From Amphimedon queenslandica (taxonomy: Eukaryota; Porifera; Demospongiae; Haplosclerida; Niphatidae), in the NCBI RefSeq assembly GCF_000090795.2, contig NW_003546466.1, forward strand, positions 25,730 through 49,567: a DNA stretch of 23,838 nucleotides, written 5' to 3'. Below, piece by piece: positions 1 through 10,429 of the stretch. The position numbers and the translations under genes are program-made. Positions within the stretch are counted from its first letter, which is position 1. The number at the start of each line of letters is the position of its first letter. The notes under the pieces are model-generated. The model searched no databases and was not told where the DNA came from. It saw only the letters and a list, made by a program, of their open reading frames with translations.

Positions 1-1085
1 TCTCCCTCATCTCTCTCCCATCTCTCTCTCCACATGTACTATTCATAGAATGTTACAAATGTTGCTACTAGTCCTCAAAGTGATATTCTTAATAATTTCT
101 GTTTACACATTATTAGAAGTCATTACATTCTTCCCAGCTCCTATAGACACTAATACTTCCCCACCACACAATACAGCATAATACACTCACCCTATCTAAT
201 ATAAGGACTGTATAGTCGGGCTGTACTACTGCTATTGAGGATGTTTATATTGTGTTGTGTGGCATGTTTTGAATTAGCTATTGCATCATAATGTTAGCCA
301 TATATGGTATTATTTTGCACTACGTTTACTATTTAATCGTAAGAGCTAATTGGAGGGACTCACTCGTTTTTGTATTGGGGGGAGCATTTTCAGTATAGTA
401 CAGGGTATTTTGTCAAAAATGGCTAGAAGAGAATTCTGCATTTTTATAATTTTTCCTGATGCATGTACATGTTCTTATGTTGCGTAGCAAGTTTGAGCTG
501 ATTCCAATCAAAATTGGATTTTTTATGAATTTTTAAGCTACTCAAAAATCGGGCCAAAGTCCCTGTACTATAGTACATGGTCTCGGGCCAAACTTTGCCA
601 AAATTGAAGAGTAGAGAATTCTTCATTTTTATAATTTTTCCTGATACATATGTACTTAGGTTGCGTAGCAAGTTTGAGTGGGTTCCGGTCAAAATTGGAT
701 TTTTTTACAAATTTTTAAAATTTCTTAAAAACCGGGCCGAAGTCCCTGTACTATAGTACATGGTCTCGGGGCCAAACTTTGCCACAATTGAAAAGAAGAA
801 ATCTTTCTATCTTTATTACATTTCCTGATACATGTACATGTACATGTACTTATGCTGCATGTATGTACAAGTATAGGAAGTTTATGCTGTTTCTGACAAA
901 CATTGATTAGAATTTCTGAGTCTTGGTCATACTCTAATTAATGCCCAGCACTCAATTATTTTGCTTGTGTACTGTAACAAGCAATTGAGTTCTACATTGT
1001 ACATGTACATGTACACAATTTATATTAATTATACAGTACATTTACATTATTTATTTATTTATTTATTTCATTTATTTATTATTAG
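1..1085 (+). other. 3' part of an intron of the left-hand kinase gene
   Basis: No coding exon is convincing here on either strand. The segment ends in TTATTTATTTATT-type DNA and an AG at 1084-1085, directly before the kinase exon. It opens with a pyrimidine-rich CT stretch (1-34). Positions 400-870 hold satellite units, listed separately. ACATGTACATGT-type palindromic steps occur near 836 and 1000. Assignment as intron rests on the open kinase frame starting immediately after the AG. Confidence 0.6.
400..870 (+). repeat. Satellite-like ~177-181 bp tandem repeat, left block
   Basis: At least two units are clear. The landmark TGCGTAGCAAGTTTGAG occurs at 481 and 662 (spacing 181). Each unit also carries AGAGAATTCT, an ATTTTTATAATTTTTCCTGAT segment, a 'caaagtccctgtac' step and a 'ggccaaactttgcc' step. 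A third unit near 790-870 is degenerate. The same family occurs at 22850-23530 in this orientation, and at 8380-9150 and 14045-14250 in the opposite orientation. Confidence 0.85.
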
Positions 1086-1898
1086 GTGGATCCAGATGGC
1101 AGACCAACATTTGATGAAATTGTTCAAATGCTTGATCCGCTTGTCTCCGCCTACCAATCCAACTCAACTCCGCCCCCAGCCCCTCCCATTGCCCCTCTAT
1201 CTAACCCATCCTCCCCATCAAAAGTCGAACTCCCGGCCGAACTATGCCCCTCCCCTCAGTCTCCGTCCTCTTCTCTTCTCTCGTCCCTCCTCGGAGGAAG
1301 CGTCGAACGAGATGGTATAATTAGAGAACGAAAAATTTCCACCGTTAGTCTTGATAGTGGGTGTGGGCCAGAGCGTGTAGACCCAAGCTCTTATTGGAAA
1401 AATATCGGGTTTTATAAGACCCCGTCTCTCACGGATGGAAAGACCACACCCTTAACACCTTCCTCCACTCATTTTCGTCAGATATCGGACTCGTCCGAAG
1501 TCTCGTTTCAGCTACCCTCTCCCTCTTTTGCTTGGGCCCCACCCCCTTCTCCATCCACCTCTCTTTATCGGCTTTCATTAACGTCACCCATCGACACGCC
1601 TTCTCATCAAGTGGGTGCGTCAAGAGAAGGATCTTTATCATCTCCGGAACATAGCCCCATAACTGGAGAGGATTCTGACCACACTCCTTCTCCTGATCCT
1701 ATTAGTGGTAACCAGTTTGATTTAGAAGACTGGAATATAATTAGAGCGACGTGTACGAACATGAGCCTAGTTGAAGAGGAAGAGGAGGAGGGAGGTGGCG
1801 GAGGGATTTTAACCGATCGAGACGGAAGAGAAAGGATTGAGAGGCGCCCATTGTTTAATAGGACGTCTTGTTCAACACCAAACCTTCAAACTTGTTGA
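1086..1898 (+). CDS. Protein kinase, last exon (C-terminal end of kinase domain plus Ser/Pro-rich tail), 5' partial
   Basis: The exon follows an AG at 1084-1085 and encodes 270 residues to TGA at 1896-1898. Its first residues read VDPDGRPTFDEIVQML, the classic end of a protein kinase domain (subdomain XI, invariant Arg before P-T-F, then the last helix). The rest is a ~250-residue low-complexity tail rich in Ser, Pro and Thr, with many SP/TP sites, an acidic run followed by Gly near residues 230-240, and a basic RTSCSTP segment near the C-terminus that looks like a phospho-site or 14-3-3 type motif. The catalytic core is off the left edge, so the family cannot be fixed. A TESK/LIMK-type or other TKL kinase is possible, from the tail style only. 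The first codon GTG is a splice continuation, not a start. Splice phase is inferred. Confidence 0.75.
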   Translation: MDPDGRPTFDEIVQMLDPLVSAYQSNSTPPPAPPIAPLSNPSSPSKVELPAELCPSPQSPSSSLLSSLLGGSVERDGIIRERKISTVSLDSGCGPERVDPSSYWKNIGFYKTPSLTDGKTTPLTPSSTHFRQISDSSEVSFQLPSPSFAWAPPPSPSTSLYRLSLTSPIDTPSHQVGASREGSLSSPEHSPITGEDSDHTPSPDPISGNQFDLEDWNIIRATCTNMSLVEEEEEEGGGGGILTDRDGRERIERRPLFNRTSCSTPNLQTC

Positions 1899-2253
1899 TG
1901 TAAAGTATCTTTCTCTTCTACTTCTCTTTTTAAAACTCTTTCTGTTTTCGTCAATGTCCTTGCAAGTCAATGTTTCTCCAACCCTCACTCTCTCTTTCTC
2001 CCTCTCTCTTTCTCTCTTTCTCCCTCTCTCTCTCCCCACTGTTATAGCATTCATTCCATTAAAATCATCATCATAAGTATTGCTCATCTTTTTATTCAGA
2101 AATGACATATTACATGTATGTACATCCATCTACCCTAACTCTATACCCCTCCTTTTCTCTATCAGTATAATGTCCTGTGTAAATATATACCTATTATTGG
2201 ATCTTCTTGATCTCTCTTTCTCTCTCTCTCTCGTCATATTTCGTTATTTTCAG

Positions 2254-2259
2254 AATAAA
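2254..2259 (+). terminator. Poly(A) signal AATAAA for the kinase gene
   Basis: A canonical AATAAA lies 356 bp after the kinase stop codon, in AT-rich DNA. The use of this copy is inferred. Confidence 0.5.
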
Positions 2260-2375
2260 CAATAATTAATATTTATTATAAAGTCAATAATGATTATAAT
2301 AATGTTACAGAGCAAAAATTATCTGCAGCAATAATGCTTGCAAAACCAGGCCTAAATTTGATTGCAAAATTAATT

Positions 2376-2381
2376 TTTATT
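2376..2381 (-). terminator. Poly(A) signal AATAAA for the Rh gene
   Basis: On the minus strand AATAAA lies about 72 nt past the Rh stop codon. Position and motif fit a normal short 3' UTR. Confidence 0.5.
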
Positions 2382-2452
2382 GTTCCTTATAACAATAAAA
2401 CCTATCAAATTAATTTACTTAATACAAAAATGAAAAAAAATGAAATTGTCTT

Positions 2453-5097
2453 TTAAACGTTTGACACTTTTAAGTCTTCAGCTTCCGGTGTACGTGTGAT
2501 ATCATCAAGCTCAATACTGCCGGACTCACCACGCATACTTATAAGAGGTAGGACCTTAATAGCGCCTGGTTTACGCTGTGAGGGTGGAGTATCAAGACTA
2601 ATGGGTTCCGAGCTCTTTCTCTCATCCTCTGGAGTAAGGCGTCTTCTCTTCCCATTCAAGCCGTTCAGACCACTTTCAATTTGAGAGGGTGAGTTAGGAA
2701 GCAATGATGCTTGCTCTTCGTCCTCATCTTTAGGTAAGTAATTATCGGCATCATCAGGTAACTGGAGGAAGAAAGGAGAGTTGTATATGCAAGTATACAT
2801 GAACTGTAAAAACTAACATGTTCCTAATTCTAAGATTATCAGGAAAATGGTTTATTAATACTAAATTAAGTACCTACTGGAGTCATGTGAGCATGAATGT
2901 TAGCAACTACTTTGATTAACAGTTTCCCCCAAATTCAAATTATCACCTGTTAAATTTGACATTCAAAACATAGCTTCTCTTTCACCAATTCCACAATGTT
3001 GTATATGTTGTATAGAGTTGTATATGTTAGTATACATGAACTGTAAAAACTACACATGTTGCTAACTGCAGCATATTGGGAAATGGTTATAAAAATGCCT
3101 AAACTGAATACCCACTGAGGCTACATTTACACAGCAATGCAAAATGGATCGTTTTTAAAGTATCCACTTTGAACACTGTTTTCGTTTCCATAGAGTTCTA
3201 TCAAGATTCTATCACGTTTTAATTCTTTTCTGTGTAAACAAAAGCATAAAACAGGCACAAAACTATACCAATAGCATCTTTTTCGTTGCTGTGTAAACAT
3301 GGCCTGAGTCATGTATATGAGCTTAACACAAGATGCTACATGTATTAAGGTAGGTTGATTGGTCAGCGTACAGTCAATTTTTTTAATCAAAAGCGTGGGT
3401 GATTTGACCTTTTGACGCATGCTTTCCGCTAGAATAGAACCAGATTCTATTCCAGCGTCAACGTAACGTCAGGACTATATAGTGTAATATTGTAGACCAA
3501 CCTTTAATGAGCATGAGCTAAAGAATGTGACTAACTAGACGAATGTAAAACATTAAGGGGCTCAGCCCCTTAGCCACGCTATATTTTAAAGGTTATATGG
3601 TATAGAGCTACATTATTGTACATGTACATGAGTAAATACAGTAGTTTGTAAGTTTGTAATGAAGTTATCATGCTTGGAAATACAAATTTTCTTTATCAGT
3701 TTATCACATTCTGCAGCAAAAAAGTTGTGTTGGAAGCCAGAGACAGTAACTGCAGTCATAGGTTATGTCAGTAGTTGTGGAGGCTTTACAAGCTCACAGT
3801 AGAGACTTCTCTTGCATTCTTGTTGACTCAAGTGAGTGACTTGTAACTTGTAAGGTCAAGAACATGAAGAATTGATAGCTGGCGCCATTTTATTTCACTG
3901 TGACCACGCCCATTTTCAAAGAAGATTAAGATTAGGTTATTAAAATAGGAAAATTTTTTATACGGATAAATAGGAGTGACGTACGTGTACAGACAGACAG
4001 ACAGACAAACATACTCTACTCGAACTAGTGGGCTTCGCCCAACAAGGTTGTGATAAACTAAAGGTTGTGGAATTGATAAAGCTATGTTTTTGAATGCCAA
4101 ATTTAACAGGTGGTAATTTGACTTTGGGAAAAACTATTTTAAAAAGAAGTTGCTAAAATTGATAACATGCAGTGGAATATAGTGGGTGGTAATTGTTTTA
4201 CCTGCCAGTACAAGTCGTCATCAAACAATCCGTCATCTGCAACTTTCTGAAAGCATGGAATACAGCCAACAATCAAACCTTTTAAGAAAAGAAAAAATAA
4301 TATTACAAGTACAGTGATATCTTATAAAATTTAGACCTCTTTTTCTTCAAAAATAATTTTAAATTTAAGCACATCATTCTCTTTGAACTTTTTTACAACC
4401 ACAATTTACATGTATCTCTCTCTTATCCACCTGTTATGATCCCTCCAATTCCTGCAATGAATAAAGTGCTTGCTAACAGTGCCAGTTGGTATCCAGCCTG
4501 TTCACCTGCTGACCGGCCCTCTCCAGTCTCTATGCCAAGGAGTATCTCCTCTACTGTAAGATTAGAGGAAGGAGCACGAGCAGGAAACACCAAATATAAA
4601 CTATAAAATAAATAAATAAATAATAATAATAATAATAATAACATGTATAGTTTCTTTGTTTTTTTCTTATAGGGCCTTCCCTCTCCTTTCTCTTTTTTGT
4701 TTTTCTCTAATATTAGTAATACTTTGTTCTTGCTTTCATATAAACAATAATAATAATTTGTAGCTTTTCGTTATTTTTTCATAATAATAATAATAATAAT
4801 AATAGGGACACAACTTGCTGACAGGCTGGCAATCAAGTGGGATCTCCAGTATTCAACCACACTTCACTGGATTAGAGCTAGACTATCGTTCGCCCCCCCC
4901 CCCTTATTAGAGCTACCAACCTATGTTTAAGAGGATCCAGAGCCAAGTGGAGAGGTCTTCATACTGAAGATGGCTCTGGGATCAACCCACTACACTTTTA
5001 TTGACTCCTATTGACTATTGACTTATTTTTAAAATAATAATATAATAATTCTTTTTCTACATCTAAGTGTATGTGCTTTTAATAATATTCAAATTAA

Positions 5098-5132
<35 letters not shown>

Positions 5133-5320
5133 GGACAAAATGGAGATCTGTTGATACCTGTGATGGAGCCCCTTTGGACCTTATAATGACTTAAATCCAT
5201 AATTTAACTTCATCCTTATTAAATTATTATTGTTATTATTATTTTTAAAAATCTCTATCAACCTAATTATTTTTATTTCATTTTTCATCCTGCCCTAACT
5301 TTGTCCTAATTCTAACTTTC

Positions 5321-5395
<75 letters not shown>

Positions 5396-7050
5396 CATGT
5401 TGATGAGTTGGGTACTCATGGTTTGCATTGCAAAAGGGTAATCGAAAGCATCATTGTCATGCTTCAGTTAATGATGTCCTGCATAGGGCATTTTCTGCTG
5501 CTTATGTCCCATTAAGTCTTGAACCTTCAGGTTTATCGAGATCTGATGGTAAGAGGCCTGATGGTGTCACTTTGATTCCTTGGTCTCATGGTAGGCCATT
5601 GGTCTGGGATGCTACTATTCCAGATTACTATTCCTGTTGTGACTTCTGGTCCTAAAGGCCTTTTCACACTAGCACAGTTTTCACATCACTTCGCATCAAT
5701 CCACCTCTGGAGGTGAAGTGAGAGTGATGCCCATCAATTTGAAATCACTCTAGTGTAAACAAGATTAATGTACATCAATGCGCATTACTTTGGCCAGTGA
5801 AAAGTGATGGTGATGATGGTGATGGTTGAAAATGAAAATGATGGTTGATGGTGAAAAGGCCTTTATACTAATCTTATCATTATTTATTCTTGCCCTTTTG
5901 TTATTCTTTTCTTTTCTCCTTTTTTTTGTTGTTTCCCTCTTCTATCTCTAGTGTTTTGTCCCTTAGGCCACTTTTTAAATTGTAATTCATAATAATAATA
6001 ATAAAAATTAGTAAAGGTTATACAATGAGGTGAGGTATAGGGCTGTAGGCATGAGACAGATACATTGCATTGATACAATGCATTACAATGCATTGCTTTT
6101 GCAGTAAACATTGCAAAAGCAATGCATTACAATGCATTACTTTTGCAGCAAACATTGCGAAAACAATGCATCCATTGTAAACATTGCATTCTAAAACATG
6201 CAGTAATTAGTAAATTCCTGCTTATTTAACCTCCCGGGCCACGTAATCAAAACTCCACCCCACCTCCAGGGAGACTTGTTGATAAGTGAGTTCTTTATAA
6301 ACCTAAAACTAAGCAATCTGATTGGTACAGCTAGGCATGGTATAATTGTTAAATAACATGGTCTTGTTATTTTCTTGGTTAAATTGTTTTTTGTTTTTTT
6401 AAATAATAATAATAATCTTCTAGTTTTTAGCTGGGTCCTTCTTATCAAAGATGGGTGACTGTAAGAAAGCCTCTCTTGGAGAAAATGTAGATTGCTCAAG
6501 TTGCAATTGCCCTTGTGTCAGTGTTTTGGCTGGCTATTATTGGCTTGATCATAGCAGTTATAGTTGGGATTATCCTTCTTGCGTTAGGACTGACAGGCCA
6601 TTTATGATCAAGGGAACAAAGATAATGGAAGTAAGGCAATACTATGCACTATAACAACATTCAAGGCTATAATACAATTCAATAATAATTTTGTTTTATT
6701 TTATTTTACATTTTTTGGTTTTGCTTTTCCTTTTATTTTGTTTTGTCCCTGGCTTTTGTTTCTATTTTTCTTTCCTTATGGGCTTTCCCTTTTCGTCTCT
6801 CTCTTTTGTCTCTTGCATTGTGTCTTTTTATAACAATAATAATAATAATAATAATAATAAGGTTAAAAAATTAATTAAATGAAATAAATTAATTAATTAA
6901 AAAATAAAGTCAGAAGTCTCCCTACCAAGTGACCCCAAAATGGAAACTATATTGCTTTTCTGTATTGCAACAAAGAGTTGCTGCATTAAAAAACTGAATG
7001 AGTGAGGGTCACCTGTGCGTCTCATGATCCTCGTACCGAGGTCCTTTAGA

Positions 7051-7081
<31 letters not shown>

Positions 7082-10000
7082 GTTCCCAAGCTGCTATCTC
7101 CCAAGGTTCAGCCTTATTATATGCAGAGGAATGCAAAAAATATTGTTCATTTTGAGGACTGTAAGTGAGTGGCAGTTGGAGTTGAGGCAGTTGGGTGGTT
7201 GGAGTCGCAATGCCAAACTGCAAGCCTAACGATGCCCAATAGTCCTGATGGTAGACTCAGGACTATTGGGCATCATTTGGTTTCCAGTTGAGGCACTGCT
7301 CCAGGATTGATCACTCAGCACCTTTTCCAGAAGCTTTCTGTAGTGCTTTGGCGAGCTAATATACATATGTGGCTCTGTAGGTCTCCTCTCCCCTCCTGAG
7401 GTGGATGGGTCTATTTAACTTTTTGTTTTTTGTTTATTTTAATCCTTTTTCGTTTTTCTTTTAGGTTCTCCCTCTTCTCCTTTCTGTATATTTTCTCCTC
7501 TTTTTGTTGCCCTTTTCTTTCTCATTGATATTTTATAACAATAACAATTGCCTACTGTCATCTATACCAGAGGCTTTCGGTCACTCTATGGAGAGGAAAT
7601 GCTGCTATGTGGGCCACTTGTATCCCCTCTTGCCTCCTTCTGTTGATGGGCTCATTTAACTGGTTACTGTGCATTAATAATAACATTAATGCATGTGTTA
7701 GTGTAGGCTTTTGTTTTTTTTGGTGCATAATAATAATAATAATAATAATAATAATAGATTTAAGTGATTAATAAAAAATTCTTTGAGGCATAAATTTTTC
7801 TATCTTAAATATATTTTTGTGTAAATTTACCTGCTGCCATAGTTGACCAGGTTAGTGCCAGCTGTGTTGGAAGCGACTCCGGCTGCAATGGCTGAAGCAA
7901 CTGCTGAGAGAAGACCAGGTAGACCATGAAGATTGTGAACCCCACAAGTATCTTGAACGTAAAACCATTTATCCATTGTAGGCTGGAGAGAGAGAGAGGA
8001 GGGAATTAATTTTAAATAATTTATTAATAATAATAATTAATTAATTTTAAATAATTAATTTTATTAATAATAATAATTAATTATGCATTATTTAATAATT
8101 AAAATAGTTTGTAGAAATGATATATCTGACTGTTAAATATTTGTATCCAACGACTGATATAATGCCAGAAAGGAAGCCGATAAAAAGTCCCGCCCATGGG
8201 CCAATTAACATGTCAGCAACGGAACCAATAGCCACACCTCCAGCCAACGTAGCATTTTGAACATGAACCTAAGTAACGAAATTGATTAAATTACAGGAAA
8301 ATCATATAAAATTATGTTGGAATCAGTTCAAACTATCTACATACATGTACATGTAGTATTGAAAAATTAAAGTGATTTTGGAACTATTTTTTTAACAAAT
8401 TAAACCATGGGCTATATCTTTTCAAAAATTAAGTGGCTTGTTTTTAAAATGCTCATAACTCAGAAGTTATTTGTCAGAATCAACTCAAAATTTCTACACA
8501 GTATATGGACATCAATATGTATCAGAAAATGTAATAAAAATTGGGGGTGATTTCGGAGCTATTTTTTGGAAAAAAACTATGGGCTATAGCCTTGGGTATT
8601 TTTCAGAATTTTGACATTTTCTTAAAATGGCCGTAACTCAAAAAATATGTGTCGGAATGAGCTCAAACTTTCTACACAGCATAAGGACATCAATATGTAT
8701 CAGAAAATGTAATAAAAATTGGGGGTGATTTCGGAGCCATTTTTGGGAAAAACCATGGGCTATAGCCTTGGGTATTTTTCAGAATTTTAGCATTTTCTTA
8801 AAATGGCCATAACTTAAAAAGTTGAAGTCGGAATCAGCTCAAACTTTCTACACAGTATAAGAACATCAATATGTATCAGAAAATGTAATGAAAATTGGGG
8901 GTCATTTTTTAGCCATTTTTTAGGAAAAACCATGGGCTATAGCCTTGGGTATTTTTCAGAATTTTGGCATTTTCTTAAAATGGCCATAACTTGAAAAATT
9001 GAAGTTGGAATCAGCTCAAGCTTGCTACACAGCATAAGGACATCAATATGTATCAGAAAATGTAATAAAAATTGGGGATCATTTTTTAACCATTTTTCGG
9101 AAAAAACCATGGGCCATAAGAACATCAATATGTATCAGAAAATGTAATAAAAGATTACATTGTTTACTAAAAAATTTTTGGGTTTGTCATGGCACATTCT
9201 TGCCCAGCCTTTAAATGCAATCAAAGTCCATATTGGAAAAACTAATCAAAAACAAAGCCACAACTTATGCGTAAATATTAGATTATAAATATTAAATATT
9301 TGCATAAAATAAAAGAGAGAGAGAGAGAGGTTACCATGTCCAGCTTTCTCTTCCCGTCCAATGCCATGCTGAATATAAATGTTGCAATGACACTCCCGGT
9401 CATTGAGAAGTACGTGTTGATGATAGCCCTGTACTGAGCATTACCAGAAGCCAAGGCACCATTGAAACTGGGCCAGAACAACCACAAAAACAAAGTACCT
9501 AAAATAATATACAGAGAAAAGAAATGGAGAGATGAAGAAAGACTCCTAATACAATGACTATAATATTCAACTACTACAACATAATTCAGTCAGTACACTA
9601 TTGTAAATTCCAGTATACTTTAGTAAATCCCAGTATATCTTACCAATCATGGCAAACATATCGGAATGATAGGCACTTGAGTTTCTTGGATGATCGATTG
9701 CCTTCTTCCTTTGGAGGATCACAGAACATGCAAGACCAAAATACGCTCCAAAAGAGTGGATTATCATTGACCCACCCACATCAGCCGCTCTAAAGACATG
9801 ATCATTGATGGCATTATTAGCGGAGTAGAAAATAACTTCAAAGATAGCGATACCAAACAGCTGGAAAGGGCTAGCCCTTCCTAGCATGGAGCCAAAAGTT
9901 ATGAGGACAGCAGCTGCAGCAAAATCAGATAATACCAGACTATAAGAGAGAGAGAGAGAGAAAGAGGAGAGAGGGCGAAAGAAAGAGAAAGGGAGAGAGA

Positions 10001-10393
10001 GAGAGAAAGGAGAGAAGGCAAAAACAAGACATATAGTAAACACATGTTGTTGACCATAAGTCAAAATTCCAAACCATAAGCAAGTCGACTTACAAATACC
10101 AACAAGAGACAAACAACACACATAAGATACTCATAATAACGAATGTAACGCATACATGTAAATGTATGTTATATAACAAATACACATGCACATACATAAA
10201 TATACATATACAATTTATAAAATGGTAAGAATTTGTTATTTAAGAGAACGGTCAGTTTAGTAAAGATCAGCAGCAATTAGACCTTCGTATATCAAAAGAA
10301 AAACAAAAGAGAGAGACAGAGACAAAAGTCAGAGAGGGGAAGAGAGAGATGGAGAGAGAGAGAGGGGGGGGGAGGGAGGGAGGGAGGGAGAGA

Positions 10394-10429
<36 letters not shown>

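Larger units (their letters stand above)
1899..2452. other. Convergent 3' region between the kinase and Rh genes
   Basis: This 554-bp stretch has no supported gene. It holds the 3' UTRs of two converging genes: pyrimidine-rich (CT)n tracts at about 1985-2035 and 2211-2234, and one poly(A) signal for each strand (2254 on +, 2376-2381 on -). The two predicted ends come within about 120 bp and may overlap. Confidence 0.6.
4601..7830 (-). other. Rh intron 6 (3230 bp), a nest of retroelement debris
   Basis: The donor is AG|gtaaat (7830) and the acceptor ttttatag (4601). The intron holds two reverse-transcriptase-type ORF remnants, a MITE, two strong hairpins, and a repeating module: a T-rich, C/T-rich stretch of roughly 60-150 bp followed by (AAT)n. 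Copies of that module end near 4641, 4803, 5131, 5394, 6004, 6415, 6860, 7080 and 7756. The modules look like 3' tails of related retroposons, since tails ending in short tandem repeats are typical of some non-LTR elements. That interpretation is an inference. Confidence 0.6.

Noticed and set aside
1429-1641. 70-codon minus-strand ORF
   Set aside because: Shadow of the kinase tail exon on the opposite strand; no recognisable content.
5884-6111. 75-codon minus-strand ORF in the Rh intron
   Set aside because: Mostly translation of a T-rich tail and AAT repeats; no family features.
6897-7223. 108-codon minus-strand ORF in the Rh intron
   Set aside because: Contains a Leu run from an AAT microsatellite and no known domain; not joined in frame to Rh exons.
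9567-10121. 184-codon minus-strand ORF read as one protein
   Set aside because: Only 9644-9939 is exon (Rh exon 3). The rest is intron, including the CT tract translated as Ser-Leu repeats.
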